Below are positions 1 through 5,016 of a stretch of 6,241 nt of DNA, piece after piece; position 1 is the first letter of the stretch, and every line of letters begins with the position of its first letter. Source of the stretch: Candidatus Yonathbacteria bacterium (GTDB taxonomy: Bacteria; Patescibacteriota; Minisyncoccia; Phycocordibacterales; UBA1550); contig DNMN01000057.1 in NCBI GenBank assembly GCA_003489395.1, forward strand, positions 4,880 through 11,120, given 5' to 3'. The position numbers and the translations under genes were made by a program. A model generated the notes under the pieces. That model worked only from the letters and a program-made list of their open reading frames with translations. It had not been told where the DNA came from and searched no databases.

Positions 1-896
1 ACAATTAGCTTTGCCTTTTTAAGTACAGGCGCGAGATTTTTAATAGTTTCCGGCCCAACATCAACAATGCTGTCTCCAGATAAAATCTCGCTCAAATTTT
101 TCACACTTGTTTTAATTCCATCGCCATTTTTTACCACCACATCAGTTGGCAAAATTATTTTCCTTTTTTTCAAGAGTGGCGTAAGTTTGAAATTATACTT
201 ATCAACAAATGACTTCCCTGTCTCTATGCCCATATCGTGAAAAAAGTCGTTGGCTAGAACCCCTCCAACAAATATTTGGTCTGCAATATTCATAAACTTC
301 TTCATCAAAGGCATCTTTGTTTCAAACTTTGCGCCTCCTAGTATAAAAAGAAACGGGTGCTTTGGCTTGAGCGCAAGCGACAAGTTTTTTACCTCGTCCG
401 CAATGAGGAAGCCCGCGTAGCTTGGCAAAAATTTTGTAATTCCGACAACAGACGCATGCACGCGGTGTGAAACTGCGAAAGCGTCATTTACATATACCTC
501 GCCAAATGAAGCAAGATATTTTGCAAATGCTGGATCATTTTTTGTTTCTAAATCGTCCAGGCGAAGATTTTCAAAAAGCACTACGCCTCCTTCTGGAAGA
601 CAATCTGCTATTGCTCGCGCTTCATCTGTGCGAAAGTCTGGAACAAAACCAACGTTCATTGTTTTTGAAAGATATTGCGCAACTGGTTTGAGAGATGATG
701 ATGCGTCTTTGCCAATGTGCGAAAAAATAACAATGCGCGCTTTTTTCTTACGCAAGTATTCAATAGTTGGTATCGCGCGGTCAATACGCATCGTCTCCAC
801 TATCCTTCCATTCTTTATTGGCACATTAAAGTCTAGGCGGAGCACAACGCGCTTGCCTTTTAGATTCTTGATGTCCTTTATTGTTGGGAGTTTCAT
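1..896 (-). CDS. pgk: Phosphoglycerate kinase, C-terminal part missing at window edge
   Basis: Cytoplasmic glycolytic enzyme that transfers phosphate from 1,3-bisphosphoglycerate to ADP. The frame opens with ATG at 896-894 and stays open to base 1, giving 298 full codons of a family that usually has about 390-415, so the last quarter is outside the window. Seen in order: RLDFNVP (residues 20-26, substrate Asp/Asn), MRIDRAIPTI (36-45, with the catalytic Arg), SHIGK (59-63), FENLRL (108-113), NDAFAVSHRVHAS (137-149), GGAKFETK (187-194) and DVGPETI (279-285). These cover the N-terminal substrate domain and the start of the nucleotide domain; the GGGDT-type ATP motif would lie beyond base 1. SHIGK replaces the usual SHLGR, a Lys for a conserved Arg, and the loop after it is short. 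The start overlaps the tpiA stop as ATGA, suggesting translational coupling. Identification is firm. Confidence 0.96.
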   Translation of the reverse strand, partial: MKLPTIKDIKNLKGKRVVLRLDFNVPIKNGRIVETMRIDRAIPTIEYLRKKKARIVIFSHIGKDASSSLKPVAQYLSKTMNVGFVPDFRTDEARAIADCLPEGGVVLFENLRLDDLETKNDPAFAKYLASFGEVYVNDAFAVSHRVHASVVGITKFLPSYAGFLIADEVKNLSLALKPKHPFLFILGGAKFETKMPLMKKFMNIADQIFVGGVLANDFFHDMGIETGKSFVDKYNFKLTPLLKKRKIILPTDVVVKNGDGIKTSVKNLSEILSGDSIVDVGPETIKNLAPVLKKAKLI

Positions 897-1693
897 TTTG
901 TCTGATCTGCGCTTTTTAATATTTCTCCAAAAATCTTTGGGTCCAAACTTGCGCGACCAACGAGGAGGCCATTTACTTGAGACTTGAGCAGAAACTCCCA
1001 CGCGTTTTTCGCATCCACGGAACCGCCGTAAAGAACCTGAATAACACTGCTGTCTTTCCCGTACAAATCAGCCAGAGTCCTTTTGATTAAAATTGAAACC
1101 TCAAGGGCGTCATCAGTAGATGCTGGGTGAATTGCGTTTTTCCCTATTGCCCAGATTGGTTCGTACGCGATAACTATTTTTTTGAGCTCCTTTTTTTGCA
1201 CGCCATGAAGCGCTTCTTTTATTTGCTCGGTGATGAACTTCAAATACACGCCGTCTGGGTCACGGTCGCGCTCACCAACACAGAGCACAACTGTCATTCC
1301 AGCTTTTACGCCTGCTAAAACTTTTTTGTTTATCAACTCATCGCTCTCGCCCTGACCATTCACAGTGGCACGTCTTTCAGAATGTCCGACTATCACATAC
1401 TGCGCGCCAACAGACGCGAGCATTGCTATGGAAACCTCGCCCGTAAACGCGCCTTCTGTTTCAAACCACGCATTTTGCGCGCCCACAACAACACGGTGTC
1501 CGCTCACCAATTTTTTAAGCTCGCTCACATATACTAATGGTGGGCAAATAACTGTCTGCACGTTGGCGAGCTTTCCAGCAGTCTTTTTAATTGTCGTAAA
1601 CTTTGCCTTTGCGTCTTTTAGACTCGCGGGGTACATTTTCCAGTTTCCAATGATGAGTTTTTTAGTTTTCATCCCAGTAGAGTTTTTATTCAT
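893..1693 (-). CDS. tpiA: Triosephosphate isomerase
   Basis: Interconverts dihydroxyacetone phosphate and glyceraldehyde-3-phosphate in the cytoplasm. The 266-residue length fits the family (about 250). The TIM-barrel signatures are complete: IIGNWKM with catalytic Lys19, VGAQN (70-74), GAFTGE (81-86), GHSERR with electrophile His104, AYEPIWAIG with catalytic base Glu178, YGGSV (222-226) and the phosphate-binding LLVGRASL (243-250). The mobile lid after Glu178 is unusual: the typical IGTGKTA is replaced by IGKNAIHPAS, about two residues longer and without the GTGK tip. ATG at 1693-1691 is taken as the start; Met8 (1672-1670) is an equally family-like start just before TKKLIIGNWK. Neither has a clear Shine-Dalgarno site. 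First gene of a two-gene unit with pgk, overlapping it by four bases, and transcribed from the promoter at 1784-1792. Confidence 0.97.
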   Translation of the reverse strand: MNKNSTGMKTKKLIIGNWKMYPASLKDAKAKFTTIKKTAGKLANVQTVICPPLVYVSELKKLVSGHRVVVGAQNAWFETEGAFTGEVSIAMLASVGAQYVIVGHSERRATVNGQGESDELINKKVLAGVKAGMTVVLCVGERDRDPDGVYLKFITEQIKEALHGVQKKELKKIVIAYEPIWAIGKNAIHPASTDDALEVSILIKRTLADLYGKDSSVIQVLYGGSVDAKNAWEFLLKSQVNGLLVGRASLDPKIFGEILKSADQTK

Positions 1694-1777
1694 ATGCTAT
1701 CTTTAAATAATTAAATAAACTTTCCGTAATTTTCTTGATTTCAGTAACAAAATTTTGAAAACTCTAACGGGACAAGT
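1694..1777 (-). other. Probable 5' untranslated leader of tpiA
   Basis: About 84 nt between the inferred transcription start (about 7 nt past the -10 box) and the tpiA ATG. It is very A/T-rich, especially the last 30 nt before the start codon, which should keep the initiation site unpaired in the absence of a strong Shine-Dalgarno sequence. It contains a perfect 10-bp palindrome CAAAATTTTG at 1748-1757 that could be an operator or chance in AT-rich DNA. I see no riboswitch-like structure and no small ORF worth reporting. Confidence 0.45.
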
Positions 1778-1783
1778 ATGTTC

Positions 1784-1792
1784 ATTATACCA
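1784..1792 (-). promoter_or_regulatory. Extended -10 promoter of tpiA-pgk
   Basis: The minus strand reads TGGTATAAT, a perfect consensus TATAAT at 1789-1784 preceded by the TGn extension, which is known to compensate for a poor -35. At 17-nt spacing the -35 position falls in the arm of the pilus-operon terminator and reads TTTCGC, a weak match. It is the only good promoter in the gap and is correctly oriented about 90 nt upstream of tpiA. Confidence 0.7.
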
Positions 1793-1803
1793 CAGAGTGT
1801 TGT

Positions 1804-1842
1804 GGTGCGAAAAATCCGAGCAAAGCTCGGATTTTTCGCACC
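1804..1842 (-). terminator. Rho-independent terminator of the pilus operon (perfect 18-bp palindrome)
   Basis: Two perfectly complementary 18-nt arms, 1804-1821 and 1825-1842, around a 3-nt loop. The GC-rich core TCCGAGC/GCTCGGA is flanked by A5 on one side and T5 on the other, so the core plus T-tract works as an intrinsic terminator in either direction. The outer GGTGCG/CGCACC pairs extend the stem past the T-tract, which is unusual. It lies 32 nt after the stop codon of the last pilus gene and immediately before the tpiA promoter. Confidence 0.85.
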
Positions 1843-1868
1843 TATTCTATATTCAAAATTCCATATTC
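1841..1868. repeat. Four-unit 7-bp-period array beside the terminator
   Basis: On the minus strand four consecutive heptamers each begin GAAT: GAATATG, GAATTTT, GAATATA, GAATAGG. Only the first four bases are fixed and the last three vary. The array fills the space between the stop codon of the GspK-like gene and the terminator hairpin, overlapping the hairpin's outer arm by two bases. Its period matches that of the pilin leader arrays, though its unit sequence differs. Confidence 0.6.
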
Positions 1869-1873
1869 TGCCC

Positions 1874-3244
1874 CTACTGCCCCTCTTTCCAGTCCTGCAC
1901 ATACCACGCCCCACCCGGCCCCGAAGTAAACAGCGCATTTTGCAATCCCATTGAATAAGTAACCTTAGCCGACTGCTTTAGTGTGATTTTGTAGCCTGTC
2001 ACTTCTGACACTGAAGAGCTCTGCTGAAGTAAAATATCGCCAAGTCGCGCATAAAGAAGCACGTCCTTCCCTGTGGCGCTTTGCTCAAATTCGATTGCCT
2101 CATTTAGGTCTCCCTGTGAGGCTCCTACGTTTTCAGAAATGAGCATGACCCACGAGCTCCCGCCAGGGGCTCCATAAAAATTGAGACCTGTTCCCTGCAC
2201 TTTTACCTTACTACTGTTTATATGATCTGTTGGTTTATCAGCTATCATAACGATAGTCTGGCCAATAAGAGCTGGGTCAACCTTTGTGATTGCCTTTGTT
2301 TTAAAAGTTATGTCGCCGGTAGCCCAAACTGGCCCCTTCAAGGTAACCGTTGGCCCAGGATCGGCAGTTCCAGTAATTTCCAAATCACAAGGAACTTTTA
2401 TCGGTCCAAAGTCTGTATCTTCGTCTATGACGTATTTGCCCCCTGTGCAGGTTACCGTACCGCCGTTTGTTGCTACTGTTTCCCAGTTTGCAATGTCTGC
2501 TGATGTGATTGGAAATTCTGATGCTGTTTGCTCAGTAAGTGTTTGGCAAGTAGTTGTTGAGACTCCACCAACAGTTGAATTTGTTATGTTGCCACAATAT
2601 GCGCTCCCTGAAATAGCTGAATTTTTGATGGTGCCAGAATACATTGAGGCTCCTCCAGAATTCTGTATATTCCCAATTACACCATTTAGCCCCGTTGTTC
2701 CACCTGAAATTACAGTGCCGTTAATTAAATTTGTACCTGAGCCACCCGTACAAGTCGCGCCAGTGCTGTTACCGCCACAGACCGGACCCACAGAATAGAG
2801 GTTCCCTTCAATTGATGATGTGTTCTCAAGGACAACCCCGCCAGCGCCAGCCCATACACCGTAAATAAAGGACTCTCCTGTTGTGGTAGTGAGTGTTGAT
2901 TTTATGTGACGAGTATTTCGAATAATATCACCTACAGAAGTAATCGTTTTCTTTAATGAACTTTCTGTGGTAATTGTTGTGGTTGCGGTATTCCCTCCAA
3001 GAGAAATAACTTCTTGGGCTGGACTTATTGTTTTTGGTTTTCTAATACGGTAAAGAACATCTTCCATTCCCGCCTCAGACAAATAATACGCTCCTTTAGA
3101 TTTTTCAAAGTCCCTCGCAGTCACATACTCGCGAACAACAGGTGAAGAGAGCCCGACTGCCATAGTAACAGAAATAACGACAAAAAATATAACAGCGGTA
3201 ATGATTGCGGCTCCCTTTTTACGATTGACGTAGTGCTTTCTCAT
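1874..3244 (-). CDS. GspK/PilX-like minor pseudopilin with large Gly/Ser/Thr-rich exported domain
   Basis: Probable tip subunit of a type IV pilus/type II secretion-like filament. The 456-residue protein starts MRKHYVNRKKG, with a likely prepilin-peptidase site after Gly11 followed by a hydrophobic helix (about 12-31). Position +5 after cleavage is Thr, not Glu, as is typical of GspK-type pseudopilins. YYLSEAGMEDVLYRI (53-67) resembles the PilX/GspK N-terminal region. From about 125 the chain is rich in Gly, Ser, Thr and Asn, with short repeating turns (NGTVISG, SGTIKNSAISG, GNITNSTVGG) suggesting a beta-rich or beta-helical fold. Six cysteines (156, 165, 217, 233, 266, 286) fall in three near pairs, consistent with disulfides outside the membrane. 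The C-terminus ends SGPGGAWYVQDWKE. It is the last gene of the operon, 6 nt after the previous stop, with no strong RBS at the right distance, so coupled translation is likely. It lacks the repeat leader of its three neighbours. Function is inferred from position and N-terminus. Confidence 0.75.
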   Translation of the reverse strand: MRKHYVNRKKGAAIITAVIFFVVISVTMAVGLSSPVVREYVTARDFEKSKGAYYLSEAGMEDVLYRIRKPKTISPAQEVISLGGNTATTTITTESSLKKTITSVGDIIRNTRHIKSTLTTTTGESFIYGVWAGAGGVVLENTSSIEGNLYSVGPVCGGNSTGATCTGGSGTNLINGTVISGGTTGLNGVIGNIQNSGGASMYSGTIKNSAISGSAYCGNITNSTVGGVSTTTCQTLTEQTASEFPITSADIANWETVATNGGTVTCTGGKYVIDEDTDFGPIKVPCDLEITGTADPGPTVTLKGPVWATGDITFKTKAITKVDPALIGQTIVMIADKPTDHINSSKVKVQGTGLNFYGAPGGSSWVMLISENVGASQGDLNEAIEFEQSATGKDVLLYARLGDILLQQSSSVSEVTGYKITLKQSAKVTYSMGLQNALFTSGPGGAWYVQDWKEGQ

Positions 3245-3250
3245 GTTGAA

Positions 3251-3862
3251 TTAATGCATTGAACCTCTCAATACTATAGTATCATAATATTTTACTGTTT
3301 TAGAGATACCAGACCTGTTGTCGGTTAGTGTCATTTCAATTTTTACAGCCTTTGAATTTGTAGTTGTTGCTGTTCCGTTGTTCATTGAATGAAAAACGAG
3401 ATTGGTTGCCGTGACAGTTTTTGTCATTAGTGACCCTTGATCAACACCGCCAACTTTCATATTGACCTGATTGCCAGCGGTGTTGTAAAACTCAACGGTC
3501 GTTAGCGCGCCAAGGTCGTCCTTTGTCATCAAGGTAAGTCTGCCGGGACTCGTGCCAAGAGTGCTGTTTGCCGTATCAATATTATACGCATTTCTGATTT
3601 CACGACTCATTCTTTCAAGCGCAGTCGTGGCAGACTGGCTAATGCTTTGATTTATACGCAAAGTATAAAACGACTTCATTACCATAATGGTCGCGTTTAT
3701 CGCAAGCACCGACAGCATCGCAAAAAATGCAATGTAGATAATCATCTCCACCAGAGTGAACCCTGAGGAACCATTGACATTTGACCATTGACCATTGACC
3801 GATGATTTTCGTTTAGCGAAAATCCTTATGTCTTGCATTTTGTTAATTGTTAATTGTTTCAT
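3251..3862 (-). CDS. GspJ/PilW-like pseudopilin with long repeat-encoded leader
   Basis: Minor pseudopilin inserted in the inner membrane and, after leader cleavage, joined to the pilus tip complex. From ATG at 3862-3860 it has 203 residues. A 34-residue leader precedes the prepilin-peptidase site SG/FTLVE, with Gly34, Phe35 and Glu39 at +5, then a hydrophobic helix (about 35-62). ALERMSREIRNAY (81-93) is typical of the GspJ/PilW group, followed by a Thr-rich beta-domain. A longer reading from TTG at 3877 is possible, but the ATG is preferred: it sits at the same place as in the two sister genes, behind GGGAA at 8-nt spacing. The leader is encoded by two 7-bp-period arrays split by a hairpin (see repeats). 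It lies 16 nt after the upstream stop and 6 nt before the GspK-like gene. Confidence 0.8.
   Translation of the reverse strand: MKQLTINKMQDIRIFAKRKSSVNGQWSNVNGSSGFTLVEMIIYIAFFAMLSVLAINATIMVMKSFYTLRINQSISQSATTALERMSREIRNAYNIDTANSTLGTSPGRLTLMTKDDLGALTTVEFYNTAGNQVNMKVGGVDQGSLMTKTVTATNLVFHSMNNGTATTTNSKAVKIEMTLTDNRSGISKTVKYYDTIVLRGSMH
3771..3800. repeat. Second heptamer array in the GspJ-like leader
   Basis: On the minus strand: GGTCAAT, GGTCAAT, GGTCAAA, TGTCAAT, then GG. Four 7-bp units, in coding sequence, giving VNGQWSNVNG just before the prepilin-peptidase site. The same unit family occurs at 4894-4923. Confidence 0.85.
3804..3824. repeat. Palindrome interrupting the GspJ-like leader array
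   Basis: Perfect 8-bp arms GATTTTCG (3804-3811) and CGAAAATC (3817-3824) with a 5-nt loop. It lies in frame inside the leader, coding for IFAKRK on the minus strand, between two heptamer arrays. The plus-strand nonamer CGAAAATCC at 3817-3825 recurs in the palindrome at 4924-4974. Confidence 0.75.
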
Positions 3863-3869
3863 GTCAATT
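3821..3869. repeat. First heptamer array in the GspJ-like gene, spanning the start codon
   Basis: Seven 7-bp units on the minus strand, beginning AATTGAC and ATGAAAC (containing the start codon), then AATTAAC twice, and decaying to AAAATGC, AAGACAT and AAGGATT. Positions 3837-3873 form one copy of the 37-nt block shared with 4396-4432 and 4984-5020; this copy differs from both by one base (AATTAAC for AACTAAC). Confidence 0.85.
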
Positions 3870-3878
3870 GTTCCCAAG

Positions 3879-4421
3879 CTAGTTATTAAAAAGATTCACT
3901 ATGTATGTCTGTATTGAACGTGTTGTTGTTCCGACTACAGGCGTCCACCATGCCACCGACACAGTAACAAGCTTCACATCCGGGTCGTAAACACCCGTAT
4001 CAGAAATATCCTTAGTGATTGAATCGCGCTTCACATCTTCAAAAGTAAGCTTGCGTTCATATTTACTATCAACAATTGTTTTGGTCGTAGTAGTAGCCCA
4101 GTTGGTACCATTCCAAGAAAAATAATACGTTGTTGATGTGGACATATTTTTAATATTGCTCGTGTAGCTCATGTCACGAAAAATTTTCACCACTTCCATA
4201 CCTTCCTCAAGAAGATAATCCCCCTGAACAGCTGATTCTGTGATTCCGCTCGCCTTGAGTACTGTCTGAAAAAAACCAGAGATGCCAAAAAGCGCGACAG
4301 ATAACACTGCCGAGCCAATGACTACCTCTATGAGCCCAAAGCCACGCGATGAACGTTTGACATGTGACGTTTGACATGTGACGTTTGTATTTTGTATTTT
4401 GTTAGTTGTTAATTGTTTCAT
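3879..4421 (-). CDS. GspI/PilV-like pseudopilin with long repeat-encoded leader
   Basis: Minor pseudopilin, probably a tip-complex subunit of the pilus. The 180-residue protein has a 27-residue leader, a prepilin-peptidase site RG/FGLIE (Gly27, Phe28, Glu32 at +5) and a hydrophobic helix (about 28-52). LLEEGMEVVKIFRD (70-83) is the sequence seen after the helix in PilV/GspI-like proteins. The rest is a small Thr/Ser-rich beta-domain ending in VNLFNN. No in-frame Met lies between Met1 and the cleavage site, so translation must start at 4421; this supports the long leaders of the two sister genes. The RBS-like AGAGAA (4435-4430) overlaps the upstream TAG stop, suggesting coupling. The leader DNA is an unbroken 7-bp-period array and lacks the palindrome found in the other two genes. 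Confidence 0.8.
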   Translation of the reverse strand: MKQLTTNKIQNTNVTCQTSHVKRSSRGFGLIEVVIGSAVLSVALFGISGFFQTVLKASGITESAVQGDYLLEEGMEVVKIFRDMSYTSNIKNMSTSTTYYFSWNGTNWATTTTKTIVDSKYERKLTFEDVKRDSITKDISDTGVYDPDVKLVTVSVAWWTPVVGTTTRSIQTYIVNLFNN

Positions 4422-4428
4422 GTCAATT
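4352..4428. repeat. Uninterrupted 77-bp heptamer array, GspI-like gene leader
   Basis: Eleven consecutive 7-bp units in one register on the minus strand. They begin AATTGAC, ATGAAAC (start codon), AATTAAC, AACTAAC, followed by AAAATAC twice, then alternating AAACGTC and ACATGTC, ending AAACGTT. Nearly every unit ends in AC or TC. It covers the RBS spacer, the start codon and almost the whole leader (residues 1-23). Positions 4396-4432 are a copy of the shared 37-nt block. Confidence 0.9.
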
Positions 4429-4433
4429 GTTCT

Positions 4434-5009
4434 CTAATATATCGTCGCGATTCCTGTTTGGAGTATCAAAACTGTAGTGCTTGAAGTCGTACCTGTAACC
4501 AAAAGTGTCGTAGTTGCTTTTTTACCATCAGTCGTCGCTCCGGTAACTTTTTCAAATAAAATTTCTGATCCACCACCACTTATGGCTATACCTGAAAGTG
4601 TGAGTCCTGTGCTGAACACATGTACTTCATTTGTGCTTGAAGCAGTATCATATGTATCTCCTTTGAACAAAACTGCCTTCGTTGTTTCAAGGTGAATACC
4701 GTATTGCTCATCGTCCTTTGATGAAACTGAAAGTAGTCGCGCGCGGTTGATAAGCGTCACGAGGTTCATCGTGTCTGTATTCAAAAGACTGCTCCTGCGA
4801 AAGTTCGTGAATGACGGCAATATAGTTGCCAAAAGAATCGCAAGAATTGCAATAACAATGAGAATTTCAAGAGCAGTGAAACCACGGTGAAAACATTTGA
4901 CCATTGACATTTGACCATTGACAGCGGGTTTTCGCTTTTGAATTAGCAAATTCACCACTGGGTCGAAAATCCGCAAACCGAGAATTTTGTTAGTTGTTAA
5001 TTGTTTCAT
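4434..5009 (-). CDS. GspH/FimT-like pseudopilin with very long leader
   Basis: Minor pseudopilin, probably of the tip-priming complex. From ATG at 5009-5007 it has 191 residues. A 43-residue leader precedes the prepilin-peptidase site RG/FTALE (Gly43, Phe44, Glu48 at +5) and the hydrophobic helix (about 44-66). RRSSLLNTDTMNLVTLINRAR (71-91, written here as one helix) and the KDDEQYGIHL...VLFKGDTYD stretch (98-121) are typical of GspH/FimT proteins. A Thr-rich beta-domain follows. GGGGAA (5023-5018) lies 8 nt before the ATG, 17 nt after the pilC stop. Met34 and Met36, inside the second heptamer array, would give a normal short leader but have no RBS, so 5009 is preferred by analogy with the GspI-like gene. 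The leader contains two arrays split by a 51-bp imperfect palindrome. Confidence 0.8.
   Translation of the reverse strand: MKQLTTNKILGLRIFDPVVNLLIQKRKPAVNGQMSMVKCFHRGFTALEILIVIAILAILLATILPSFTNFRRSSLLNTDTMNLVTLINRARLLSVSSKDDEQYGIHLETTKAVLFKGDTYDTASSTNEVHVFSTGLTLSGIAISGGGSEILFEKVTGATTDGKKATTTLLVTGTTSSTTVLILQTGIATIY
4894..4923. repeat. Second heptamer array in the GspH-like leader
   Basis: On the minus strand TGTCAAT, GGTCAAA, TGTCAAT, GGTCAAA, then TG: two exact 14-bp repeats made of four 7-bp units. It codes for VNGQMSMVK. It carries four ATGs that fall in all three reading frames. It abuts the palindrome at 4924-4974. Confidence 0.85.
4924..4974. repeat. Imperfect palindrome interrupting the GspH-like leader array
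   Basis: Outer arms 4924-4934 and 4964-4974 are 11 bp with one mismatch (minus strand GCGGATTTTCG against CGAAAACCCGC), enclosing about 29 nt that contain a small inner hairpin GAATT/AATTC. It is translated in frame within the leader (RIF...QKRKPA), matching the place and the RIF...KRK residues of the palindrome in the GspJ-like leader. Confidence 0.65.
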
Positions 5010-5016
5010 GTCAATT
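4982..5016. repeat. First heptamer array in the GspH-like gene, spanning the start codon
   Basis: Five 7-bp units on the minus strand: AATTGAC, ATGAAAC (start codon), AATTAAC, AACTAAC, AAAATTC. Positions 4984-5020 form a copy of the 37-nt block, identical to the copy at 4396-4432. Confidence 0.85.

Noticed and set aside
893..895. Alternative genetic code with UGA as glycine
   Set aside because: TGA ends tpiA exactly at the expected family length and at the pgk start, and no in-frame TGA is needed in any gene.
467..987. Plus-strand ORFs opposite pgk
   Set aside because: The minus-strand frame carries all PGK motifs; the plus-strand products are composition shadows.
1748..1757. CAAAATTTTG palindrome as a repressor operator
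   Set aside because: A 10-bp A/T palindrome in an AT-rich leader is likely by chance; no second copy or regulator gene is seen.
1741..1938. Minus-strand 65-codon ORF between the pilus operon and tpiA
   Set aside because: It runs through the terminator hairpin and the tpiA promoter and overlaps the end of the GspK-like gene.
2286..2798. Plus-strand 170-codon ORF rich in Pro and Val
   Set aside because: It is the antisense of the Gly/Thr/Asn-rich region of the GspK-like gene, has no family resemblance, and the sense frame has a pilin N-terminus and a coherent operon position.
3863..3877. TTG start at 3877 for the GspJ-like gene
   Set aside because: The ATG at 3862 is in the conserved 37-nt block at the same place as in two sister genes and has a purine-rich site at 8-nt spacing.
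3771..5016. A CRISPR-like or other spaced repeat array
   Set aside because: Units are 7 bp in direct tandem without spacers and lie within coding sequence; there are no cas genes.
3771..5016. TTGACA motifs in the repeats as -35 promoter elements
   Set aside because: TTGACA-like strings arise from the heptamer units on both strands, but no good -10 hexamer stands 16-18 nt downstream of the sense copies.
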